From Leptodesmis sichuanensis A121 (lineage in GTDB: Bacteria; Cyanobacteriota; Cyanobacteriia; Leptolyngbyales; Leptolyngbyaceae): a stretch of 64,000 nt of DNA. Positions 1 through 7,939 of this stretch are shown here, in pieces (positions within the stretch are counted from its first letter, which is position 1; every line of letters begins with the position of its first letter). The translations under genes were made by a program, and so were the position numbers. The stretch is from NCBI RefSeq assembly GCF_021379005.1, contig NZ_CP075171.1, positions 4,278,001 to 4,342,000 of the forward strand. The letters are read 5' to 3'. The notes under the pieces are model-generated. The model ran no database searches. It had not been told where the DNA came from and worked only from the letters and a program-made list of their open reading frames with translations.

Positions 1-188
1 AGCAGCAAGTTGGTAAAGAAGCGACCTGCTTCCGTGTTGAAACCGAACACTTTATCTTCCTGACCTGCGGTGAAAAACAGCGACCATGCCTGATTTACAC
101 TAATCACTTCAGATTGCGCATTAAAGTCAGGTCTAAACACAACAGGACCAATCAGATATTTGTTGGGGAAGTCAAAATCAGTTTTCAT
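1..188 (-). CDS. hypothetical protein, 3' end beyond the window
   Basis: This open frame reads leftward from an ATG at 186-188 to the window edge, giving about 62 residues that start MKTDFDFPNKYLIGPVVF. A GGGAGAAA ribosome-binding sequence lies a few bases upstream. It begins 62 bases after the hli stop on the same strand, so the two genes are probably co-transcribed and this product may share high-light regulation. No signal peptide or membrane segment is visible in the part present. I do not recognise the family. The missing C-terminus prevents further assignment. Confidence 0.6.
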   Translation of the reverse strand, partial: MKTDFDFPNKYLIGPVVFRPDFNAQSEVISVNQAWSLFFTAGQEDKVFGFNTEAGRFFTNLL

Positions 189-250
189 GTCAGTTTTCTC
201 CCAAAAACATCAGGTTTACCGAGTTACAAACTATCTACGCCGGAAAGCCC

Positions 251-460
251 TTATAGACTTGTAAGCCAACCAATGACGCCATGTCCGGTCACAGCTTCCA
301 GAATCAGGACAGCTACGAAGCCAATCATTGCCAGCCGTCCATTCAGCTTTTCCGCATATTCGTTGAAGCCAAACTTTTGGGTGTCATCCACATACATCTT
401 GGGTTCAACCGCATAAACATTAGCGCGTCCGCCCTCTTCCATCACCTGTCCACGAACCAT
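251..460 (-). CDS. hli: high-light-inducible protein (one-helix chlorophyll-binding protein)
   Basis: The 69-residue protein carries the single chlorophyll-binding helix of the Hli/SCP family. The diagnostic stretch ENxNGRxAMIGF appears as YAEKLNGRLAMIGFVAVLILE at about residues 36-56, where Glu and Asn are the pigment ligands of the family. Such proteins sit in the thylakoid membrane and bind chlorophyll and carotenoid, protecting photosystem assembly under excess light. The start at 460 is supported by an AGAGGAAA ribosome-binding site; an internal Met at residue 7 is the alternative. Three evenly spaced TTACA motifs upstream match HLR1 sites for the regulator RpaB. Confidence 0.93.
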   Translation of the reverse strand: MVRGQVMEEGGRANVYAVEPKMYVDDTQKFGFNEYAEKLNGRLAMIGFVAVLILEAVTGHGVIGWLTSL

Positions 461-485
461 GACGTTATTTCCTCTTGCTTAATCT

Positions 486-513
486 TATGTAACGTAGTGT
501 AACTTAATGTAAA
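486..513 (-). promoter_or_regulatory. HLR1-type RpaB binding repeats upstream of hli
   Basis: On the minus strand three TTACA cores, at 508-512, 498-502 and 488-492, are spaced exactly 10 bases apart. They match the HLR1 pattern of two TTACA-containing octamers separated by two bases. HLR1 is the known binding site of RpaB at cyanobacterial high-light genes, including hli genes. Three half-sites rather than two would allow overlapping dimer positions. The link to RpaB is inferred from motif and context. Confidence 0.7.
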
Positions 514-620
514 TAAATATTGCAATAGTCTTGACATGAAAAAATGTCGTATTAGCCGAACCGGACAGTGGGCTGATCGTAAAAATCCTGTCGATTGCTT
601 TTGCTTGGGCCACAGCCACC

Positions 621-824
621 CATCTACTCATTGACCCATCCACACCCTACTGTGGACAAACCCGTATTAGTCCTGATGGCCATATTGAAGGATCGCCAGA
701 ACTGATTGTGGAAATGGCTGCCGGTAGTGCCGCTATTGATATCGGGAGCAAGAAGCAAGTCGATCGCCGAATGGCGTTTTGGCAGCGGAGCCTTGAGATC
801 TTATTAAGATTAATTCTCAAATAA
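621..824 (+). pseudogene. remnant of a Uma2-family (DUF820) endonuclease-like gene
   Basis: A reading frame ending at the TAA at 822-824 encodes residues resembling the core of cyanobacterial Uma2 proteins: a GQTRISPDGHIEGSPELIVE stretch followed by AAGSAAIDIG and KK. In intact family members this covers the PD-(D/E)XK-like region with the SPELxVE acidic residues. There is no convincing start codon and no N-terminal domain, and the frame stops soon after the core. I read this as a decayed fragment. The rest of 541-967 holds only AT-rich sequence and the presumed porin promoter. Confidence 0.5.
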
Positions 825-967
825 TCTTGTATTTTTATGCGCTTAAATGCTACTGTCTTGGTCAGGTTAGGCTAGTGTAATCTTGGATTTTTCAATTTTA
901 GAACAATCAACAAGGTTTATCTAGGGGACTTTAGTACTATAGAACTGGTTTGTGAGGATGATTGTAA

Positions 968-2584
968 ATGAGAATTATTATGAATAATGGAGCGCGGGTA
1001 GTATTAGCGGCAATTCCTCTATTGCCAGTAGCTTGGGTGCCTGAGACGGCGAAGGCAGAACAAGTGGGGCCAACAGCAAAACAGGCGACGCTTTCTACTT
1101 GGGAGCAGTTAAATCGCTACAGCACAGAGGGACACAACACGACAGAACAAGTGATTTCTGTGTCGCAATTCACGGATGTCAAACCTACTGACTGGGCATT
1201 TCAGGCGCTGCGCTCTTTAGTAGAGCGTTATGGATGTATTGTTGGTTATCCAGACAAGACCTTTCGAGGTAATCGCGCCCTTACCCGCTATGAATTTGCT
1301 GCTGGGCTGAATGCGTGCCTGGACAAGATTCAAGAGTTGATCGCTGCTGCTACTGCTGATTTCCTCAAGAAGGACGATCTGGAAGTAGTGAAGCGCCTTC
1401 AGGAAGAGTTTGCGACTGAACTGGCTGCGTTGCGCGGTCGTGTGGAAGCCTTGGAAGTCCGTACAGCGACCCTGGAAAAACAACAGTTTTCCACTACAAC
1501 GAAACTGACAGGGGAGGCCATTTTCACGATCGCTGATACATTTGGAGACGCGGTTGGACAACCAGATGGCCCTACTGAAACGATTTTTGCTTATCGAGCA
1601 CGCCTTAACTTCAACACTAGCTTTACTGGTAAAGATCAACTGCGTATTCGACTGCAAGGACGGAATGTGCCAGAGTTCAATCGCGCTATCACAGGCACCA
1701 ACATGACCCGATTATCGTTTGATGGTGACAGTGGCGGCAATGTGGGAATTGATGACTTGTTCTATCGTTTCCCAATTGGCTCAAAAACAACGGCATGGTT
1801 AATCGCAAATGCCTACGGGACTGAGAACCTGGCCCCCTCACTCAACCCACTGGAAAGTGATGGACAGGGTGCGGTTTCTCGGTTTGCTCGATTTAGCCCC
1901 ATTTACCGGATTGTGGAAGGAGCAGGCTTTGGACTGGCCCATAAGTTTACCGATGCGATCGAACTGACTGTGGCATATCGCGCCCGCAATGCTAATAATC
2001 CGGAGGAGAAGAATGGTCTGTTTGATGGAAATTATGGGGCCTTCAGCCAATTAACCTTTAATCTCAGTAAAGACTTCCGGTTTGGACTGCATTACGCTAA
2101 TGTTTATTTCCCTGGCTCTAATGTCAATGTTTCGGGAGGTACCGGAAGTCTATTTGCCCAGCGCCCCTTTGGTAATGTGGCGACCTTAACCAATACCTAT
2201 GGCGCAGTTGCGAGCTATCGCTTTAGTCCTAAATTCATTCTTTCTGGCTGGGTTGGTTATACAGATGCAGAAGCACGGTCTGGCATCAATCGGGGGGGCG
2301 ATGCATCTATCTGGAATTGGCTTGTATCATTAGCGTTTCCAGATTTAGGTAGCAAAGGCGCTTTGGCGGGCATCAGTGTTGGAATGCCACCACGAGCGAC
2401 AGAAAATGATGTCCGTACACGACGGGATAGAGATATATCTATCCATCTAGAGGCATTCTATCGGTATCGAGTCACAGATAATATTTCGATTACGCCTGGA
2501 CTTTTCGTAATCTTTAATCCTGAACACAATTCAGCTAATAATACCCAATTGGTAGGGCTGATTCGGACAACTTTTTCATTTTAG
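968..2584 (+). CDS. SLH domain-containing OprB-type outer membrane porin
   Basis: The 538-residue protein starts with a signal peptide ending near AKA at about residue 30. An S-layer homology domain follows at about 65-125 (FTDVKPTDWAFQAL, then GCIVGYPDKTFRG and LTRYEFA), then a short coiled coil at about 130-175, and an OprB-type beta-barrel ending in a terminal phenylalanine, as usual for outer membrane proteins. Family members form channels for small solutes, and some are linked to iron uptake; the substrate here is unknown. The SLH domain is thought to anchor the barrel to peptidoglycan-linked polymer. A second ATG four codons downstream is possible. A strong terminator follows at 2617. 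Confidence 0.9.
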   Translation: MRIIMNNGARVVLAAIPLLPVAWVPETAKAEQVGPTAKQATLSTWEQLNRYSTEGHNTTEQVISVSQFTDVKPTDWAFQALRSLVERYGCIVGYPDKTFRGNRALTRYEFAAGLNACLDKIQELIAAATADFLKKDDLEVVKRLQEEFATELAALRGRVEALEVRTATLEKQQFSTTTKLTGEAIFTIADTFGDAVGQPDGPTETIFAYRARLNFNTSFTGKDQLRIRLQGRNVPEFNRAITGTNMTRLSFDGDSGGNVGIDDLFYRFPIGSKTTAWLIANAYGTENLAPSLNPLESDGQGAVSRFARFSPIYRIVEGAGFGLAHKFTDAIELTVAYRARNANNPEEKNGLFDGNYGAFSQLTFNLSKDFRFGLHYANVYFPGSNVNVSGGTGSLFAQRPFGNVATLTNTYGAVASYRFSPKFILSGWVGYTDAEARSGINRGGDASIWNWLVSLAFPDLGSKGALAGISVGMPPRATENDVRTRRDRDISIHLEAFYRYRVTDNISITPGLFVIFNPEHNSANNTQLVGLIRTTFSF

Positions 2585-2616
2585 GTTCACACAAGATTCC
2601 CTCACATCTGACGTTT

Positions 2617-2643
2617 AAGATCCCGATTTGGGGATCTTTTTTT
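2617..2643 (+). terminator. intrinsic terminator after the porin gene
   Basis: A perfect eight-base-pair stem (AAGATCCC with GGGATCTT) encloses a six-base loop and is followed by a run of T. It lies 33 bases after the porin stop codon, so it most likely ends that transcript. Confidence 0.85.
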
Positions 2644-2718
2644 AATGCCTATCCAGTTCTGGTTAAACCACAGGAAAAGCAAGACTATGAAAAAGAGTGT
2701 TCTGGAGGATGACAATGG

Positions 2719-3030
2719 TTGCAGGACAATCAAGAGGAGCAAGATTTAGGACCAGCCCCTTTTGTTTTGGAACTCACCGCCGCCCTGAAATTTTTCCTAG
2801 GGGCTGAGGTGTTTGGCGATCTCACACCCGATAATGTGGATAGTTCCACCCTGGAATTTGATGAGTGCAAGGCTATGTACGAAACCCTTCACCAGCAAAA
2901 TGATACTATCCAAGCCGCCCTCAATTCTTTACTGCAGGGCGATCGCACCCACCGCAAAGCCGCAAAGCTGATCGCCACCCTCTCCTCCAATTCAAACGCG
3001 ACAGCTCTCTCTAGCTGTTCTCTTGAATGA
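2719..3030 (+). CDS. hypothetical protein upstream of dnaJ
   Basis: This 103-residue acidic frame begins with TTG at 2719. A GGAGGA sequence lies about ten bases upstream. Two ATG codons closer to that site (2708, 2714) are in another frame that stops near 2805, so either TTG is the true start or a small indel has altered the 5' end. The middle contains FVLELTAALKFFLGAEVFG and DECKAMYETLHQQND, suggesting a helical protein, while the last 20 residues are Ser/Ala rich. No catalytic motif is visible and I do not recognise the family. It lies about 100 bases before the DnaJ-type gene in the same direction. Confidence 0.55.
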   Translation: MQDNQEEQDLGPAPFVLELTAALKFFLGAEVFGDLTPDNVDSSTLEFDECKAMYETLHQQNDTIQAALNSLLQGDRTHRKAAKLIATLSSNSNATALSSCSLE

Positions 3031-3035
3031 CGCCC

Positions 3036-3125
3036 CATTCATCTATTTACCTAACCCCTGATCTCTAACTCCTGATCCCTAACTCCTGATCTCCAATCCC
3101 CCACCCTCACCCTCAATTCCCTACC
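3036..3125 (+). repeat. simple repeat array before dnaJ
   Basis: The stretch consists of near-identical units of the kind CTAACTCCTGATC repeated about four times, then CCCACCCTCACC. Related GGGATTAGGGATCGGGG units occur in the opposite sense inside the glycosyltransferase, CCA-enzyme and STAND genes of this window. It separates two genes and shows no coding capacity. Confidence 0.6.
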
Positions 3126-3126
3126 T

Positions 3127-4152
3127 ATGGCCACAACCCAGGATTTCAAAGACTACTACGCCATTCTAGGAGTGGATAAAACTGCCAGCCAGGATGCGAT
3201 CAAAAAGGCATACCGGAAACTGGCCCGCAAACACCATCCTGACCTGAATCCGGATGACAAAACGGCGGAAGCCAAATTTAAGGAAATCAACGAAGCCTAC
3301 GAAGTTCTGTCAGACGAAGAAAACCGGAAAAAGTATGACCAGTATGGCCAGTACTGGAAATATGCTCAGGAGGGAATGCCACCCCCCGGAACCCGTCCGT
3401 CCCAGGGACAGGCCACAGACTTTGGGCAGGACTTTGGACGGTACAGTAACTTCAGTGACTTTATTGATGAACTGCTGCATCGCTATGGACAGGGCGATCG
3501 CCAGGGGCGGCGGGTTTACCGCTACTACACCACGGGTGGCTATCCAGAGGAAGCAGATGAGTTTGATCAGGGCTATCGCTCGGCTTACCACAGTTATGCT
3601 CCCCATCCTGATACGGAAGCGGCGATCGTGCTGACGATGACAGAAGCTTTTCAGGGGGTGGTGAAACAGTTGCAACTGGAAGGCGAAAAACCGTTCAAAG
3701 TGCGCGTTCCAGCGGGAGCCAAACCGGGAAGCCGGATCCGCATCAAGGGGAAGGGACGAATGAATCCTTTCACCAAAGAGCATGGGGATCTCTATGTGAC
3801 GATCGACCTGGCTCCCCATCCTTTCTTCAAACTGGATGACAACAATAACATTACTTGCGAAATCAGTCTGACTCCCGATGAAGCGGTCTTGGGAACGGAA
3901 TTGCAAGTTCCCACTCCCGATGGCCCGGTGACCATGAAAATTCCTGCCGGTGTGAAATCAGGTCAGGTCTTAAGATTGCGGGGCAAAGGCTGGAAACTTC
4001 CCAAAGGACAGCGTACCGATCAACTGGTCAAGCTCAACATCGTGGCTCCCAAAGAAGCTGATCTGAGTGAGATCGAACGCACCAGCTATGAAACTATTCG
4101 CGCCAATCGAACCTTTAACCCCCATGCAAATCTGGAGAACATTACCTTATGA
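3127..4152 (+). CDS. DnaJ/CbpA-type co-chaperone without zinc finger
   Basis: The 341-residue protein opens with a J domain at about residues 8-75, including the HPD motif ([10 protein letters not shown]) that stimulates DnaK ATPase. A Gly- and Gln-rich linker follows, then a DnaJ C-terminal substrate-binding domain at about 155-325 with repeated [15 protein letters not shown] and [17 protein letters not shown] motifs. The CxxCxGxG zinc modules of true DnaJ are absent, so this is a type II, CbpA-like protein acting in the cytosol with DnaK. It overlaps the following gene by four bases (ATGA), which encodes a CbpM-like modulator. That pairing matches the enterobacterial cbpA-cbpM arrangement. 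Confidence 0.93.
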   Translation: MATTQDFKDYYAILGVDKTASQDAIKKAYRKLARKHHPDLNPDDKTAEAKFKEINEAYEVLSDEENRKKYDQYGQYWKYAQEGMPPPGTRPSQGQATDFGQDFGRYSNFSDFIDELLHRYGQGDRQGRRVYRYYTTGGYPEEADEFDQGYRSAYHSYAPHPDTEAAIVLTMTEAFQGVVKQLQLEGEKPFKVRVPAGAKPGSRIRIKGKGRMNPFTKEHGDLYVTIDLAPHPFFKLDDNNNITCEISLTPDEAVLGTELQVPTPDGPVTMKIPAGVKSGQVLRLRGKGWKLPKGQRTDQLVKLNIVAPKEADLSEIERTSYETIRANRTFNPHANLENITL

Positions 4153-4466
4153 ATGAGGACATCATCGATCTCTCATCCCCTGACCTGACTTCGGAAGAAC
4201 CGCTTTATACCGTAGAGCAGGTAGCCACCATGACAGCTATTTCCGTCACGCTGATACGACGATTAGCTGACTTGAATGTGATTGAAGCTGAACAGGATCA
4301 ACTTCATGCCAGAGAAGTCACTCGTTTGACTCAAATTCTGCGTCTGCGAAGGGATCTGGGCGTTAACTGGATTGGTGCTGGCATGATTCTAGATATGAGC
4401 CAGGAGATTGCCCGCTTGAGGGCGCGTTTACACGCTTACGAATCTCGTAACTCTCTAAATGATTAA
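4149..4466 (+). CDS. CbpM-like chaperone modulator (MerR-type helix-turn-helix fold)
   Basis: The 105-residue protein has a MerR-like fold at about residues 20-85: [20 protein letters not shown], then ADLNVIE, then [20 protein letters not shown], and a final short helix rich in Arg and Leu. CbpM proteins share this fold and, in enterobacteria, bind the J domain of CbpA and limit its activity. The four-base overlap with the upstream CbpA-like gene indicates translational coupling and supports this role. A DNA-binding function cannot be excluded, since the fold is shared with MerR regulators. The DNA up to the next gene at 4643 holds no recognised element. Confidence 0.8.
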   Translation: MNEDIIDLSSPDLTSEEPLYTVEQVATMTAISVTLIRRLADLNVIEAEQDQLHAREVTRLTQILRLRRDLGVNWIGAGMILDMSQEIARLRARLHAYESRNSLND

Positions 4467-4642
4467 CTTTAGCTGTACATTGAGTATAAAAAATATTTGG
4501 TGATAGATTTTTCTCATACAAGGTGTGCGGTTAGTCGGAAAAGATCTGGACGAGCGATCGTGTCCCCTCCTGTGGCAAGCTAGAAAATCACGGCTGTTGA
4601 CCTGTAAGGGGCTTCAGCGAGCAGTTCTGCTACAGGCATGGC

Positions 4643-6454
4643 ATGAAGGCATCTCGACATGATTGGTTACTGGTTGGCATTTTGGTGCTGGGAGCTGGGT
4701 TGCGGTTCTGGCATCTCGACTTCAAACCCCTGTGGATGGATGAAGTGATTACTGCCCTCTTCAGCCTGGGCCACACCTATGATCAGGTGCCTCTGGATCA
4801 GGCATTGCCCCTGTCCGCCTTTGAGCAACTTTTCCGTCTGAATCCACAGACGACCTGCCCTCAGATTGTGGCTACGGTCACCACCCAATCCGTTCATCCG
4901 CCCCTATTTTTCTGCTGGATGCACACCTGGATGACCTGGGTAGATGCGTGGCCCTTTTCCTGGATCTGGAAACTGAGAGCCTTGCCTGCCCTGGGAGGAG
5001 TGGGAGCGATCGCTGCGATCTACCTGCTCAACCGCGTGGCCTTCTTTCCCAGAGCCGGACTGCTGGGGGCAGCTCTCATGGCTGTCTCTCCCTTTGCCGT
5101 CTATCTCTCTCAGGAAGCCCGCCATTACACCCTGCCCATCCTTCTAGTGATTCTGGCCCTCCTGGGACTGTACCATCTGCTGCTGGATCTACAACACCAG
5201 TCCTTCAGACCCGCCATCTGGCTGGGCTGGATTGCCGTCAACAGTCTCGGCTTTTATGTCCATTATTTTTTCCTGCTTGCCTTCGCCGCCCAAGTCGTTG
5301 TCCTTGGAGCTGCCTGCTGGGCATTGATCAGAAGACATAACCCACGCCATCCAAAATCCAAACCTCAGAACTTAGAACTTAAAACTCAAAACTTAAAACT
5401 TCTCCTCCCCCCTCTCCTGGCTATCACCACGGTTGGCCTGACCTACCTGCCCTGGTTGCCTACCTTTCTTCACCACATGCGCCGCCCGGAAACAGACTGG
5501 TTGAAATCCCATGCATCTCATTGGAGCCATGCGATCGCACCTTTGTACCAGCTTCCCGTCAGTTGGGTGTTGATGGTGATTGCCTTACCCGTTGAACAGC
5601 AACCCTGGTGGATTGTGCTGGTTTCGGTACTCCTGATGGTGGCCTTCAGCCTCTGGCTGGGCAGCCGAGTGGTACAGGGAATTCGGCGGCTCTGGCAACT
5701 TCCGGAGACCCATCTGGCCACCTGGATGTTGCTACTCTTTATTGCTGTGGTAGTGCTGCAGTTTCTGGCGATCGCTTACTTCCTGGGCAAAGACCTGACG
5801 GCCATTCCCCGCTATAGCTTCATTTACTTTCCGGCTCTGATCGCGTTGGTGGGAGCGAGCTTGCTGCAACCTGTGGGGAGATCGGGGATTAGGGATCGGG
5901 GGTTAGGAATTAGGGATCGAGGATTAGGAGTTAGGGGGTGGTTTTTGCGGGCGATCGCGTTGATGAATCGTCAGGCAATTTGGGTGGTGGTGATAGTGGG
6001 GACAGTCAGCAGTCTGAGTGTGGGTGCGAATCTGGTGTTTCAGAAGCCGTACAATCCAGAGCGGATTGCGCAGGATATGCGGTCTGTGGCACCCCATCTA
6101 CCGACTCTGGTGACGATGGCTTATAGCGATTATCAGGATGTGGCCATGGGACTCAGTTTTGCTCTGGGATTGCACCAGGAAACGGGGAATCCATCGGTGC
6201 GATCGCCAAAAACCTACTTCGCATTGATGGCGCAAAATCAGGGCTATGAGTTGGTCTGGCAAAACCTGTCCCGTCTGGAGCATCCCCTGACTTTTCCGCT
6301 CAATCTCTGGGCTATCAGTCCCGGTTTGAAGCGGAGTGGTTATTACAATCAATTAACTTTGCAAGATCAAAGAGGATCTGCTCATCAATGCTTCATTGAT
6401 CCAGCCCACTATTACCGGATTGGTATTCCCTATCAGCGCTACCGTTGCGATTGA
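4643..6454 (+). CDS. GT39/ArnT-like membrane glycosyltransferase
   Basis: The 603-residue protein is built of about ten to twelve hydrophobic segments. Near the N-terminus, after the first helix, it has PLWMDEV, where the Asp-Glu matches the conserved acidic pair of polyprenyl-phosphate-dependent glycosyltransferases (PMT/ArnT family). A conserved SQEARHYTL lies at about residue 155. Members transfer a sugar from a lipid carrier to protein or envelope glycan on the outer side of the plasma membrane; the acceptor here is unknown. Two simple-sequence repeats are inserted in frame: residues about 233-252 (PKSKPQNLELKTQNLKL) and 412-432 (IRDRGLGIRDRGLG). Both lie in loops and resemble intergenic repeats of this genome. 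Confidence 0.8.
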   Translation: MKASRHDWLLVGILVLGAGLRFWHLDFKPLWMDEVITALFSLGHTYDQVPLDQALPLSAFEQLFRLNPQTTCPQIVATVTTQSVHPPLFFCWMHTWMTWVDAWPFSWIWKLRALPALGGVGAIAAIYLLNRVAFFPRAGLLGAALMAVSPFAVYLSQEARHYTLPILLVILALLGLYHLLLDLQHQSFRPAIWLGWIAVNSLGFYVHYFFLLAFAAQVVVLGAACWALIRRHNPRHPKSKPQNLELKTQNLKLLLPPLLAITTVGLTYLPWLPTFLHHMRRPETDWLKSHASHWSHAIAPLYQLPVSWVLMVIALPVEQQPWWIVLVSVLLMVAFSLWLGSRVVQGIRRLWQLPETHLATWMLLLFIAVVVLQFLAIAYFLGKDLTAIPRYSFIYFPALIALVGASLLQPVGRSGIRDRGLGIRDRGLGVRGWFLRAIALMNRQAIWVVVIVGTVSSLSVGANLVFQKPYNPERIAQDMRSVAPHLPTLVTMAYSDYQDVAMGLSFALGLHQETGNPSVRSPKTYFALMAQNQGYELVWQNLSRLEHPLTFPLNLWAISPGLKRSGYYNQLTLQDQRGSAHQCFIDPAHYYRIGIPYQRYRCD

Positions 6455-6470
6455 AACTGGCATTCGTAGC

Positions 6471-7565
6471 CTATTCATCCATCTGCCAGGGGTCTTTTGT
6501 ATAGTCCTCATCCAGTACTTTTTTCGGTTTCATGACCAGGATCAAACGCCCCAGCAGAGAAGTTTCGGGTGTATCGGCAAACCATTGCAACTGCAGTTGA
6601 CCGTCATGAGCAGTAAGAAAATAACTGTGTTCGTCCCAGGTGCGTGCTGCCCGATCGATAATCACCAGGACAGGTTCCGGAGGGCCAGGTAAGGGAGTCG
6701 GTAGACTATCACTGGTACTGAGCAGGGCGATCGGGTCTTCGGCCAGGCGCACCACCTGCCAACCGGGTACGGCAACCCAGGCACCGGCTCCGGCAAATTG
6801 CACCATGCCGAACGGTTCGGTTGGAGCAATGAAGGGGACAGCCTGAAGATCCTCTAAAGTCAGAGGAAATTGGCCCACGACAGGAATTACTCGCGGCAGT
6901 TCTTCCTCTGCATCCAGGCGATAGACGGGCAAGCGGGGTGCGGGTTTGGTGGGTGTCACGCTAAAGTCGGTCAGTAGTTGCTCAATCTGATTGCGAGCCG
7001 AGTCACTGTGGGCAAACCGCAATCCTTTGGCAATCAAGCGCGATCGCTCCTGCAAGTCAGATTTCTGCCGCGCCAGTTTCCAGATCTGGTAGGCGATCGC
7101 GTCACCGGGATGAGTCGTAAATCCTACGGGGGGCTGACTCAAGCGGGATAGCTCCTTCACAGCCTTGGCCACCTCCCGTGCCTCATCCATGTCCAAACCT
7201 TTTTGGACGGCCAGTTCAGCCACTGCGGCCCGTTCGGCATGGGTGAGAATTCGCAGTTCATACAACACGTCGCTACCCTTGCGCTCAAAGTGAGCCAGGG
7301 TAGATGCATCAGCCCCCGCGGCCACAATGCTCTGATACACCTGCGCACCCACGATCACCTGATTCTGCTGAATCGGCTCAAACCCCGTATCTTCAAAAAT
7401 TGTTTGGGGGCTATATCCCGCTTTTTGTAACATCTGGCACGCCTGTCCCCATTCCACCCAGGTGCCTTCTTTGCGTCGCAGCTTCTGAATCAGTTGACCC
7501 ATCTGCTCGTCCCCTTGGGGAGAGGCGGCATCAGATCCAAAAGTCTCTTGAGGAGGTTCAGCCAT
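6471..7565 (-). CDS. raf1: Rubisco accumulation factor 1
   Basis: The 364-residue protein has the two-part build of Raf1. An alpha-helical domain occupies about residues 20-200, starting LRRKEGTWVEWG and including QKAGYSPQTIFEDTGFEP and DMDEAREVAKAVKELS. A beta-rich domain at about 220-350 includes LPVYRLDAEEELPRVIPVVG and ends near LVMKPKK. Raf1 dimers bind RbcL dimers after chaperonin release and help assemble the L8 core of Rubisco in the cytosol. Length and motif order fit the cyanobacterial family. No Rubisco or carboxysome genes are nearby, which is usual for raf1. Confidence 0.93.
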   Translation of the reverse strand: MAEPPQETFGSDAASPQGDEQMGQLIQKLRRKEGTWVEWGQACQMLQKAGYSPQTIFEDTGFEPIQQNQVIVGAQVYQSIVAAGADASTLAHFERKGSDVLYELRILTHAERAAVAELAVQKGLDMDEAREVAKAVKELSRLSQPPVGFTTHPGDAIAYQIWKLARQKSDLQERSRLIAKGLRFAHSDSARNQIEQLLTDFSVTPTKPAPRLPVYRLDAEEELPRVIPVVGQFPLTLEDLQAVPFIAPTEPFGMVQFAGAGAWVAVPGWQVVRLAEDPIALLSTSDSLPTPLPGPPEPVLVIIDRAARTWDEHSYFLTAHDGQLQLQWFADTPETSLLGRLILVMKPKKVLDEDYTKDPWQMDE

Positions 7566-7610
7566 AGCATCAGGTTGAAAGTAGCATCACCCAAAACTCT
7601 AGCGTGTAAA

Positions 7611-7655
7611 GCAATCCAAAATCCAAAATCTAAAATCCAAAATCCGACGACTTGA
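7611..7655 (+). repeat. short AATCCAAAATC repeat
   Basis: Four to five tandem copies of AATCCAAAATC or TAAAATCC occupy this stretch between raf1 and tRNA-Ala. The same unit is found inside cobN near 63305-63345, where it is translated as IQNPKSKIQNP. Confidence 0.6.
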
Positions 7656-7693
7656 CGGATTGGCGATCGCAAGGCATGATAAGAAATGCTTAA

Positions 7694-7766
7694 GGGGCTA
7701 TAGCGCAGTTGGTAGCGCACTTCAATGGCATTGAAGGGGTCAGCGGTTCGAATCCGCTTAGCTCCA
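7694..7766 (+). tRNA. tRNA-Ala(GGC)
   Basis: The 73 bases fold as a cloverleaf. The acceptor stem is GGGGCTA with TAGCTCC (one G-T pair). The D arm is GCGCAGTTGGTAGCGC. The anticodon arm CTTCA-ATGGCAT-TGAAG places GGC at the anticodon, and the T arm is AGCGG-TTCGAAT-CCGCT. The discriminator is A, and no CCA is encoded. Confidence 0.96.
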
Positions 7767-7939
7767 TTTTTCATTTGTTCCTTTAATTCAGCACAATTAA
7801 TTCAGCACAATGGTTCTCTAATCATTTTTGCTAGCCACGATATAGTCATAAATCAGGCGCAAATCATCCAGCAAGCCCCATCCTCCCTTCTGCTGGGTCA
7901 GCTTCGCGGGCTTCTCATCCAAGGACGGGAGCTATCATT

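Noticed and set aside
7818-7922. A 34-codon minus-strand frame with TTG start, GGWGLLDDLRLIYDYIVASK.
   Set aside because: It looks protein-like, but it is short, starts with TTG without a clear ribosome site, and follows a stop directly. I could not link it to a family, so it is not called as a gene.
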